Assembly (NCBI GenBank): GCA_963457665.1
Contig: OY735219.1
Span: 22,608,787-22,672,786 of the forward strand
Source: Thysanoteuthis rhombus
Lineage: Eukaryota > Mollusca > Cephalopoda > Oegopsida > Thysanoteuthidae
Reading direction: 5' to 3'
Length of the DNA: 64,000 bases
Position 1 is the stretch's first letter. Every line of letters starts with the position of its first letter. Below the pieces are notes generated by a model. The model searched no databases. It had not been told where the DNA came from and was given only the letters and a program-made list of their open reading frames with translations. Positions 55,223-64,000 of this stretch are shown in pieces. A program made the position numbers and the translations under genes.

Positions 55223-56288
55223 CGCTGACAACTCCTCGTTTTCTAACTATCAAACTCAACTTTCGATATTCCCATTCAGTCTGTAAATAGAATAGGTTTT
55301 TCGATTCGTTTTTCTTCTTTCATTCTCCTTCAAATTACCGTTTTTTCATTTGCTGATCATATTGGGGGGATAAAATTCAATGAAATCTCCGTATAAAGTA
55401 ATTTAACTACATCTGACGTAGTCTCGTTTTGATTAAAAACCAAAGGGAGATAACTTCCTAACAGTCTTGATTCTAGGTATTTTATATCAAGATATTTCTG
55501 AAAGTTATCTTGATTTCAGATCAGAGCAAGCAAATGGAGCCACTCATCTAACATTTATTTAACTGAGACTATTTCTGTCAGATATTCGGGCTGCCAATGC
55601 CAATTTGCACTTAATCCACCGGAAAAAAAAAATTCAAACGGTAAATTGTCATTTCTCAGCAGAAGTTTTACTTGTTTCTACCATTAAGAAGCATCTGAAT
55701 TTTTTAAATTCTTAATATTACTTACAATATCTTTATCTAGATATATAAATGCAGAACATTTTTTGATTTATTTGGCATTTTGGGTGTTCGAAATAGCTCT
55801 AAAGCAACATTGTCTCAGCTCAAGATTTTAAAGATATCATTGCAATAAGAATGATACGTAAAATAAAAAGGCTGCTTGACCAACCAATAGAAGCCATCAT
55901 GTGAGCTACGTCTTTTAGTAGCATACCGTTTTGGGGTGATCAATTAAAACACTGGACGATATCCTGATCAAAGAACAGTTTGTTTTGTTTTTTTTACTTT
56001 AGTTGGATACCCAAAGAATCTGAATTTGAAAAGAAGGGGCATTCAGTAGGATAAAAAACTTGGGATCAAATTAACACAAATCAACATTGTCAATCTAAGC
56101 CTCCAGGAAAATCTGATCGGAGTGAAGGAATTTTCTAAGAAAAAAATGAAGTTTTCTTTATGCATAACAAAGAGTGAATGATTACATATTTAACCTGGTA
56201 ATTACGACTGGGCAATATATACGTGTCATACATACATACATACATACATACATACATACATACATACATACATACATACATACATGGA

Positions 56289-56319
<31 letters not shown>

Positions 56320-56715
56320 GTAGCCAGCTAGACCAACTTAAAAACTGAAGTAAACTGTGTTGATGATTTCAGTGACAGATTTAGTTGAGAGTTTGAAATA
56401 TTGTTGCAGTTTTAGCGTGACTTAAACAATGTTTATCAATCATGAAACGATTATTTTCTTTCTTATTTCTGACTGAATAATTGTTAAATGTGAGATGAGA
56501 GGAAGAAATTAGCTGCACTGAACTGCTACACGTATTAGTGAGAAAGCAAAGAAGATTATGAAGAAAGCAGGAAAAAGAAATCAAGTAAATTCACTTCAAT
56601 TACAATTTAGTAATATTTCTATATTTTTACAGAAAAGGGAATATTCTTTTTAATGTACAAAAAGTCTGTGTTTACTCAATATTAGTTGCAATTGATATAG
56701 CTATTTGAAGGGAGC
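55223..56715 (-). repeat. inverted K, D and T1 spacers
   Basis: Minus-strand version of the long spacer between copies 26 and 25. AAAGGGAGATAACTTCCTAA lies near 55441, D (GGGGTGATCAATTAAAACAC) near 55933 and T1 beyond the microsatellites. Start-to-start spacing is 1798 bp. Confidence 0.82.
56228..56318. repeat. (CATA)n microsatellite
   Basis: Two tracts, about 14 and about 7 units, separated by TGGATACATA. This is the complement of the TATG repeats at the T1 site. Confidence 0.94.
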
Positions 56716-57020
56716 AAAAAGTAAAGTTCGAGGTCCGGCTTTATTGAATGGGCTGGCATACGACCACTATTCACAGGTACGATCCCACCACTGCCTGACA
56801 CGGGGTCTTTTGTCTGCTGCGTTTCCGCCCTGGACCGAGTCGGCCCTCCTTAGTCAACCTGCTCAGTTGAAGCTCCCTCCAACCAAGCATATTGATGCCA
56901 GGCTTAGTGCGGACACCCGCTCGCCATAATGGAGCGTAGACCAGGGGTCCCATGCTCAAACCGTTCACCCGACCAAGCCTCCAAGTAGCCGGATTACAGG
57001 AGCACGCCACAACTCCCAGC
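56716..57020 (-). ncRNA. 7SL: SRP 7SL RNA, copy 26
   Basis: Minus-strand full length with T5, GGAA, AGCAG and a canonical GCTGGGAGTTGTGGCGTGCT start. GGCGAGCGGGTGTCCGC replaces GGCGATCGGGTGTCCGC in the helix 6 loop region. The upstream region is close to consensus. Confidence 0.93.
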
Positions 57021-58374
57021 TGCAGACAATTGCTCGTTTTCAACTATTAAACTCAACTTCCGATATTCCTATCATCAGTCTGTAAATAGAATAGGTTTTT
57101 CAATTGGTTTTCTTTCTTTCATTCTACCTCCATCACCGTTTTTTATTTGCTGATAATACTTGGGGGTAAAATTTCAATGAAATCTATGTAGCAAATAATA
57201 ATCGAACTACAACTGACATAGTCTCGTTTTGATTAAAAACCAAAGGGAGATAACTTTCTAACAGTCCCACCACTCCAGATATTTTATATCTAGAGATTTC
57301 TGAAGGTTATCATCATCTCAGATCAGAGCAAGCAAATAGAGCCACTCATCTAACATATATTAAACTAGGACTATTTCCACCAGATATTCGGGCTGCCAAT
57401 GTCAATTTGCATTTCATCCTCCGAAAAAAAAAAAAAACATTTTCAAACGGTAAATTGTCATTTCTAAGCAAATGTTTTGCTTGATTCTATCATAGAAGCA
57501 TCTAAAATTTTCCAATTGTATTCATTACTTCAATATTTTTATATACATATATAAACACGGGACATCTTTTGAATCGTTAAGTATTTTCGGGTGTTCAAAA
57601 TAGTTCTAAAGCAACCGTGTCTCAAGCTCAAGTTTTCAAAGATATCTTCGGAATAAGAATGATAGGTAAAATAAAGAAGCAGCTTGACCAATCAATAGAA
57701 GCCATTGTGTGACTTACGTCTTTAAGTAGCATGCCGTTTTGGGGGTGATCAATTAAGACACTGGACGATATCCTGATAAAAAAAAACAGGTTGTTTTTTC
57801 GACTCTAGTTGGATACCTAAAGAATCTGAATTTGAAAAAAAGAGGATTCAGCAGGATAGAAAGTTGGGATAAAATTAATGTAAACCAACATTGTTAATCT
57901 CAGCTTCCAGTAAAATCTGATTGGAGGGAAGGAATTTTCTTAGAAAAAAATAAAGTTTTTTTTATGCAAAACAAAGAGTGAATGATTACATATTTAACCT
58001 GTTAATTACGATTGGATAATATATACGTGTCATACATACATATATGGATACATACATACATACAAAGGCAGCCAACAAGACCAACTTAAAAACTGAAGAA
58101 AACTCTGTTGATGGTTTCAGTGTCACTATTAGTTGAGAGTTTGTAATATTGTTGCAGTTTTAGCATACTCTAAACAATGTTTATCATTCATGAAACGATT
58201 ATTTTTTCTTATTTTTGACTTGATAATTGTTAAATGCGAGATGAGAGAAAGAAATTAGCTGCAATTTAGTAATATTTTTATATTTTTACTGAAAAAATGA
58301 ATAATTTTTTAATGTACATAGAGTCATTGTTTACTTAATATTAGTTGCAATTGATATGGCTATTTGAAGGGAGC
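57021..58374 (-). repeat. inverted K, D and T1 spacers
   Basis: As 55223-56715: AAAGGGAGATAACTTTCTAA near 57241, GGGGGTGATCAATTAAGACA near 57741, and a partly deleted T1. Start-to-start spacing is 1659 bp. Confidence 0.82.
58031..58064. repeat. (CATA)n microsatellite, decayed
   Basis: Short interrupted CATA tract (CATACATACATATATGGATA onward). Confidence 0.8.
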
Positions 58375-58679
58375 AAAAAGTAAAGTTCGAGGTCCGGCTT
58401 TATTGAATGGGCTGGCATACGACCACTATTCACAGGCACGATCCCACCACTGCCTGACACGGGGTCTTTTGTCTGCTGCGTTTCCGCCCTGGACCAAGTC
58501 GACCCTCCTTAGTCAACCTGTTCAGTTGAAGCTCCCTCCAACCAGGCATATTGATGCCAGGCTTAGTGCAGACACCCGATCGCCATAATGGAGCGCAGAC
58601 CAGATATCCCATGCTCAAACTGTTCACCCGAACAAGCCTCCAAGTAGCTGGATTACAGGAGCGCGCCACAACTCCCAGC
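58375..58679 (-). ncRNA. 7SL: SRP 7SL RNA, copy 27
   Basis: Last copy, minus strand, full length, with canonical start, GGAA, AGCAG and T5 (complement at 58375-58379). GGATATCTGG replaces GGGTCCCTGG. Upstream the shared region soon decays (AACTTTCAAACTCAACTTCA), which marks the array edge. Confidence 0.93.
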
Positions 58680-58960
58680 TGCAGACAATTCCTCGTTTTT
58701 AACTTTCAAACTCAACTTCAAATATATTCAGTCACTAAATGAATATGATTATTTAACTCAAAAATATTCTAGTTCCTTCAAATTAGTTTTTGATGCGATA
58801 CTTTTATTTTAGCTGCACAATTTCGAAAAATCCTTTTAATAAGTCGAACTCGAACAGAAATAGCTTCGTTTTGATGAATCACTAAAGGGAAGTAACTCTT
58901 AAACAATTTTGCCACATTTATTCGTAGATTTCTTATTTGGTTATTTTATTTGACTTACAA
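58680..58960 (-). repeat. decayed upstream/K block at the array edge
   Basis: Reads as a diverged K block in reverse: CTTCGTTTTGATGAATCACT, then AAAGGGAAGTAACTC near 58885, compare TCTCGTTTTGATTAAAAACC and AAAGGGAGATAACTT in the inverted units. Confidence 0.6.
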
Positions 58961-59713
58961 GGAAATATGAAATATATATATTCTTTCTACATAGCTGGCA
59001 AAGTTTTAACTCTATGCATTTTTACTATTCTGTCGATACTCAAACAATTTGAACCATATTTTAACAATATTTCTTCTCTAAAAATAATCTCAAAGTTCCC
59101 ATTGATTGAAAATACGTGGATATTTATATAGGCATTTACTGATATAATGAAAAAAATATTTAAAAAAAACAAATAAACTAGATGCTTCTTTATTGATTCG
59201 TTTCATTGATTTGTTTGAGGCCTATGCAAAAAAATGAGTTTTACCCTATTTTCTATCTTTCTATGTTTATTTTTTCTTTTAATTTTTCTATGTTTATTGC
59301 AGATGACTTGGACTGAGTTAAATCTCAAGATTGAAGTGTGGACATTCAAACACGTGACAATGAGTAGCGTGAAGTTGTGAGAGAAACTTTATGCTCTACG
59401 AAAAAAATCGCCTGCAGAGTGCTGAAGGTTAAAGAAGAATTAGTTCACCCAGTGTTTTGTATTTTCATCTTTTTTTCTTCTTTTGCTTTTACTTCCCTAA
59501 AGCACACACTACAGATAACAATTCTAATTATTAAACTTTGATGAGTATTGCATTTGAATTCAACCGGAATCATTTAAGTAGAAAAGTTGCTGCTTAAAAA
59601 ATAGCAAGTATTACTTGATTGAACTTACAAGATCACAGCAGAGAAAAGTTAGATATTCAACAACTGTAATCATTAAATACTGTGAAAGGTTCTATTCTGA
59701 TTTTACGTGCATG

Positions 59714-59714
<1 letters not shown>
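58961..59714. other. no recognisable feature
   Basis: AT-rich, apparently unique sequence. The open frames at 58937-59131 and 58987-59172 overlap on opposite strands and show no recognisable protein. Confidence 0.45.

Positions 59715-59715
<1 letters not shown>

Positions 59716-59766
<51 letters not shown>
59716..59766. repeat. (GT)n microsatellite
   Basis: About 25 GT units following GTGCATGCAT. Confidence 0.95.
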
Positions 59767-59769
<3 letters not shown>

Positions 59770-60090
59770 TTCATGTGTCAGTATGCTCCAGCGCCCCTGA
59801 CCGTACCGTTTTGTCTACAGACTTGAAAATTGGCATCACCACTTCACAGGACCTCTTCTAAAAATGCACTTTCTAATTCTTTATTTTGATGGATTTATTA
59901 ATAGCATCTCGTTTCTCAAGAATCTAGATGTTGTTAGATGTCTTTTTAGCTCTATTTTAAATGTTCTCCCGTGGAAAATGTCTGTGATTTCATAAATAGA
60001 ATTTATTCTGACCATATTTATTCGTTGATGGAATTCTTTTTAGATGACCTCTTATTTCGACGCTGGTGGCTGTTCACTTGTGATAATAAC
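59767..60090 (-). repeat. diverged inverted M block
   Basis: Complement of the M block at lower identity. CCGTACCGTTTTGTCTACAG near 59803 and AATAGAATTTATTCTGACCA near 59995 are the clearest matches. It lies outside the array and has no 7SL next to it, so M is a dispersed repeat family in its own right. Confidence 0.7.
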
Positions 60091-61239
60091 GAACCACCCG
60101 TATATCTAAAGACTATAACTGCAAAATTCACTTCTTTGTTCTATCCACAAAAAGATTAAGTAACAGATTAATGTCTGCGAACAAATAACTATCGTAAGGA
60201 AAATAGCTTTCATAGATTTTCTGTCAAACACCAAGAGAAAGTCAGTAGTTGACTTTGGCTTCCTACCATAACAAGGATAACAAGAATAACCCTCACCAAA
60301 ATCAGAGGTGTGAATCGATATATAAGATAAACTGTCCGTTGCTGTTGTACTGACAGGACGATGTGACAAATCTTAGATATTGGTGACAATTTATCATAGA
60401 GATACGTGCAGGCTTATCTCATCCTTATGAATAAATATCTCTCTCTATATATATATGTATATAATTTTTTTTATTTGTTATACATACAAAATAAAAGTTG
60501 CTGTAATCATTTTCAGTCGGAATAGATGTTGGATTTGTGTTTAACCCTGCTGCATCCAGTTTTGTAATTTTCTGCATTGATGTACAACAGTCTCTTAAAA
60601 TAATTGCTTTCAGGATATTCAGTTGAAATAATATGATCCTAAATCCTAAGCATTTGTGAGCTAAAAAGACCTTCAATAATATAGACCAAGATCAAATAAG
60701 AAAGCCTTCAATAAAGAAATAGTTGTAAAGAAAACGATGCGTATGGTAATTCAGTTTTTTCTCCCAGAAACTCATCATAAAGAGGCAATTAAATAGAACC
60801 AATCCTCAATATTTCTTCATATCAAATTTGATTAGTTTTTTTCTCACAATTATTTTCATCTTTTAGTTGCTTTTATACAACTTTTGATTCGGGCCATTGT
60901 TCTTATTTAATATCTCCCTAGATATCAGGTGAGCAGTGCAAGAAGGATAACTCCTAATTCACTATAGATATTACTTCCCTTTAGGAATTTTGATTTGGAC
61001 TTATCAGAATTAGTTGAAGCATGACATGGAATGAAAAAACAAACCTTGTTTTCGCAAAATACGACGGGTCTTATCAATATCGCGTGTTATAGAAGAGCAA
61101 GAAATACAAAATTTCAGAAAGTATTAAAAAAAGTCAATATTTCCTTATTTTTTTCAAAAAGGAAAAATAAGGAAGGATGAAGTGAGAAAACGATGATATG
61201 CACAGGTACCTTTTTGTTTTACACCTGTGTCTGAATTAG
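60091..61239. other. no recognisable gene
   Basis: AT-rich sequence with an AATATCTCCCTAGATATCAG motif near 60909 and TTACTTCCCTTTAGG near 60971, possible traces of the mollusc motif. No gene supported. Confidence 0.4.
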
Positions 61240-61530
61240 TAACCATCTGCTAAAACTGTCACCAAAATTGTCAATATGTTTTTTTAAGTCTGTCTGTCTG
61301 TCTGTGTCATGCGTATATGTTGCAATAATAAAGATAGAGGGCTAGAAATTCAAACATTTATTCCTTATCACGTCTAGTAAAATGCTCTTTTGTTTTGTAC
61401 TGTGTAAGGGGATCAATTTAAAATGTAAATACATGCTAAATTGAACCCATAATTTGTGCCAGGTAGCATTCAGGAGTGTTTGTTCGAAAATTCAGATTCT
61501 TTCAGTGTCACTGTCCAACAAATGGTTTTT
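61240..61530 (+). repeat. diverged T1-like block
   Basis: TGCTAAAACTGTCACCAAAA, then GTTTTTTTAAGTCTGTCTG, GTGTCATGCGTATATGTTGC and AAATTCAGATTCTTTCAG align in order with T1 (CAACTAAAACTGTCACTGAA, TTTTTAAGTTGGTCT, ACACGTACGCACTGCACC, CAAATTCAGATTCTTTAGG). A TCTG repeat replaces the TATG repeat. No 7SL is adjacent. Confidence 0.6.
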
Positions 61531-62577
61531 AATTTTCTGACTGATATTTAAGTGTTGGCCGGGAAGCCCGGCCTGACATCCATTTTCGTGGGTAAATAGG
61601 AGATATTGAAACAATGGTGCTTAGTCCGTCGACAGAATGATGTTGGTGCCGTAGATGTAAAAGACAAGAACCGGATTTGGAGGACGTGACTTGAAGATGA
61701 TTATTCATTATTCATCCTTACAAAGCCAAATTTAGACATGATCGGAGCTAATTTGATGGCTAGAGTGACCAACATTTTTATATCTTTTATCTGCATTCTA
61801 AATAAATAGAAGTACGTACGGTAAAAATGTTTGGGTTCTAACTACCGAAGTCTTGAGTTTGGTTTCAAAGAAGAATAAGAATAAGAGAAACATATGCCGT
61901 ATAAGAGAAAGAAACGGAAGGAAAAGAAGAGAGCCGCGAAAAAGACAAATAAAGAACAAGAAGGGAGAAAAACTCGCCAAGAAACCCTGATTTACGAAGG
62001 ACCAAGAAGAGTAAAGGAGAAAGATAGATAATTAGTCACTTGACACCAAAGATTAGAGGTCAAATCAACCAAGTTTTACTGGCTGTGTTGGGTGGTACTA
62101 AAATCCTAGCAGTTGCCATCGTGAGAAAGTGTAAGATTGTCTCCCTTTCTCTACTCGTGTTCGAATGACAAAGGTACTTCGGCTATTAAAAACACTAAAA
62201 ATCAAAAGAATAAAGTGTCTGTAGTTATTCCCGTTGTTCGATTTTGAATATGAATATTTCAACGACCATCAACTGAGACCTCCAGCGACGATCTTGAGAA
62301 ATAATCAATGACCAAAATCGATCAGATTAACAGTAAGGAGAACAGATCAACAGTCGATCGCATTAAATGGACGATTGAAAAAGTTCAGTCTTTGACACCA
62401 TCCTGCTAAATAACAATTGCACGCAGTAGAAGTGAAAATTCAGCTTTAAAAGTCTTCAACCAAAGGTCTCTATTAACCTGGCGGTAGAGGACTGACAACT
62501 ACATTCTCTTTGTCTTGAGTCTAACACCGTAATAAACATAATTCAATTCTTTTTTAACACAGGGTTTTCTTGCGCAG
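61531..62577. other. no recognisable gene
   Basis: Less AT-rich in parts. A perfect hairpin GCCGGGAAGCCCGGC lies near 61559. A B-box-like GTTCGAAT near 62159 lacks a matching A-box or tRNA fold. Nothing further supported. Confidence 0.4.
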
Positions 62578-62628
62578 GTTACCCCCCAAAAGTATTTGAC
62601 GATGAGAGATCAATAAGTATAACTGCAG
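62578..62628 (+). other. candidate micro-exon
   Basis: A 51-bp stretch with a pyrimidine-rich acceptor before it (GTTTTCTTGCGCAG) and a donor-like GCAG/GTATGA after it. One phase is open and reads YPPKVFDDERSISITA. No flanking exon recognised, so this is speculative. Confidence 0.2.
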
Positions 62629-63811
62629 GTATGACTCATTTTCGAGTCACTTCTATTGAGTGTTCACATATGTAAATATTAAATCCATTGTGCTAGTTTT
62701 ACTCTCGGACAGCTTGCAAACCAACATGATATTATCTTCAAGAATTATAATTGCACAGGAAAACTTCATCCAGTTGATTTTTTACCAACCAAAGAATTTG
62801 ACAAATTCTTTTCACTAACCTTGGACTTAAATTTTCACGTCAATATTATAATTTCATCTAGATTATCAAATAAATTAACCTTGGATATATGCCAAAACCA
62901 TATAACATTCCAGCCGGTAGAAACATCTAAATGGGCTATTCCATTAAGAAACTTTTTAGTTAAGAATTAGATACGGAACCCTTCTTTTAACTAGATAACT
63001 AAAACGTCACTTCATTCGAGGGCCCTGTATAAAAACCCCAAACGCACGTGGTCGAACACCTTTTTGCCCCGGTCTTCGAACTGGTTAACTTTTACCTTTT
63101 TGGTTACGGTATCTCGAGCCAGTTATCTTCTTTCACCCCTCTTTAAACTCACCACCGGTGCAGTCTCTATTCATTGACCGCGATTATATTTGTATATTGT
63201 CTTATCACTTATCTTCCTCGAATTTTATAGCTATTGAATGAAAATACTGCAACTACTATTTTTGGTGACCACACAAACGCTGCGTTCATTATTTCGCCTC
63301 TTTAGCTCTTTCTTGCACCTCTCTTGACTAAGCCTCTTTTTATAATCTAGTCAACTTTACTACCCATTATATCAGGCACGACTCACCAGGCTCCATTCGA
63401 TAGATAGATGAAACGACATTGGATCCTTTATGCCTCGTGTCTCTTAAATTCTTATTCTTTCCCATATTTCGTTTTTACGCCTAAGAATAACCTAAACCTA
63501 ACAGGCTTCTATAATCTTCTCTTCTTTACACACAATCGGATGTATCTATGATTTCATTTCATGTATTTCATTTACATTGTTCATTCATGCATTAAACGTA
63601 TTTTTCACATCTAAATATTTGTATCTATTTGCTCCATTTAATTGCTGCATCCTCATTTGTACTTGGTACGCTCCTTCTCTATACATCTCCCTTCCTTCAC
63701 CGTGGAAATAAAATCCATTGCCTCCAACATTTTTGCAATACCCACCCCCTCGTTGAGAACTACTGGATCTATCCAGGACAATAATTTCTACAAACTGTTG
63801 AGCTTCCGAAC

Positions 63812-63814
<3 letters not shown>
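62629..63814. other. no recognisable gene
   Basis: Mixed-composition sequence. The minus-strand open frame across 63585-63971 is carried by the TA repeat and short flanks. I see no domain. Confidence 0.4.

Positions 63815-63887
<73 letters not shown>
63815..63887. repeat. (TA)n microsatellite
   Basis: About 36 TA units, perfect in the given sequence. Confidence 0.96.
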
Positions 63888-63889
<2 letters not shown>

Positions 63890-64000
63890 GTGTACTGTAG
63901 AGAGTGAGATAGATTCGGGAGTGAGGTGTTTGGAGGTAAGGTTTATTAATCGTTATAAGTAGATTGTCCACACATGTTTCGGGATTCTTCCCATCATCAG
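63888..64000 (-). mobile_element. possible retroelement terminus
   Basis: On the minus strand the window begins CTGATGATGGGAAGAATCCC and continues GAAACATGTGTGGACAATCT. This resembles the short conserved tails that end in CCGAAACGTG in many invertebrate repeats, possibly Penelope-like elements. The element continues beyond the window, so the assignment is weak. Confidence 0.3.

Noticed and set aside
3738..58679. 7SL copies as Alu- or B1-like SINEs
   Set aside because: Copies are full length with both domains, have no 3' A-tail and no target-site duplications that I could see, and share long 5' and 3' flanks. Segmental duplication explains them better than retroposition.
59615..59800. Frame with VCVCVCV run
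   Set aside because: Translation of a GT microsatellite.
62080..62180. Possible tRNA gene because of a B-box-like GTTCGAAT
   Set aside because: No matching A-box at the right distance and no cloverleaf could be drawn.

Overview
The window is non-coding, AT-rich animal DNA, and its dominant content is an array of signal recognition particle (SRP) 7SL RNA genes. I count 27 full-length or nearly full-length copies between about 3.7 and 58.7 kb, 20 on the + strand and 7 on the - strand. Each has the Alu-domain 5' end with the TGTAAT turn, the helix 6 core ATCGGGTGTCCGCACTAAG, the helix 8 core GGCGGAAACGCAGCAG, and the 3' half ending GTGAATAG plus about 55 nt. Most then reach a T4-T5 Pol III stop. 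The identification rests on motif-level agreement with the human 7SL sequence as I remember it. The copies have no 3' A-tail and share long flanks, so they amplified as DNA segments and are not Alu-like retroposons.

Organism: probably a lophotrochozoan, most likely a mollusc. The motif AGGGAGATAACTC (or its complement) recurs throughout and is, from memory, common in mollusc genomes. Two LINE remnants of RTE/CR1-like type and many TATG, TA and GT microsatellites also fit, possibly a cephalopod. The species is not determinable here.

Layout: 1-1009 holds a LINE reverse-transcriptase remnant and unrecognised DNA. From 1010 to 58.7 kb everything is a nested repeat. I name the blocks L (a 1.3-2.7 kb leader with a telomere-like patch, an exon-like block and a 7SL head fragment), T1 (sequence downstream of 7SL, carrying the microsatellite), D and K (spacers between 7SL copies), M/B3 (2 kb intervening blocks) and B4 (a diverged inverted T1/D). 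They form a higher-order unit L-7SL(a)-1.135 kb-7SL(b)-1.75 kb-7SL(c)-B4-7SL(-)-7SL(+), seen in varying completeness from about 3.7, 20.1, 30.3, 40.2 and 50.8 kb. Eight 7SL head fragments sit about 195 bp upstream of full copies, and six 7SL tail fragments lie about 0.4-0.75 kb downstream of full copies. From 54.9 to 58.7 kb three - strand copies end the array. 58.7-64 kb is mostly single-copy-looking DNA with diverged echoes of the repeat blocks, a possible micro-exon, a long TA repeat and a possible retroelement terminus.

No intact protein gene was found. The 60-128 codon open frames are translations of 7SL RNA, microsatellites or repeats, with one possible exception: a conserved exon-like block of about 65 codons repeated seven times. 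Functionally the window looks like a multicopy Pol III locus for SRP RNA with an intact core set and a decaying periphery. Block boundaries are by eye and approximate.
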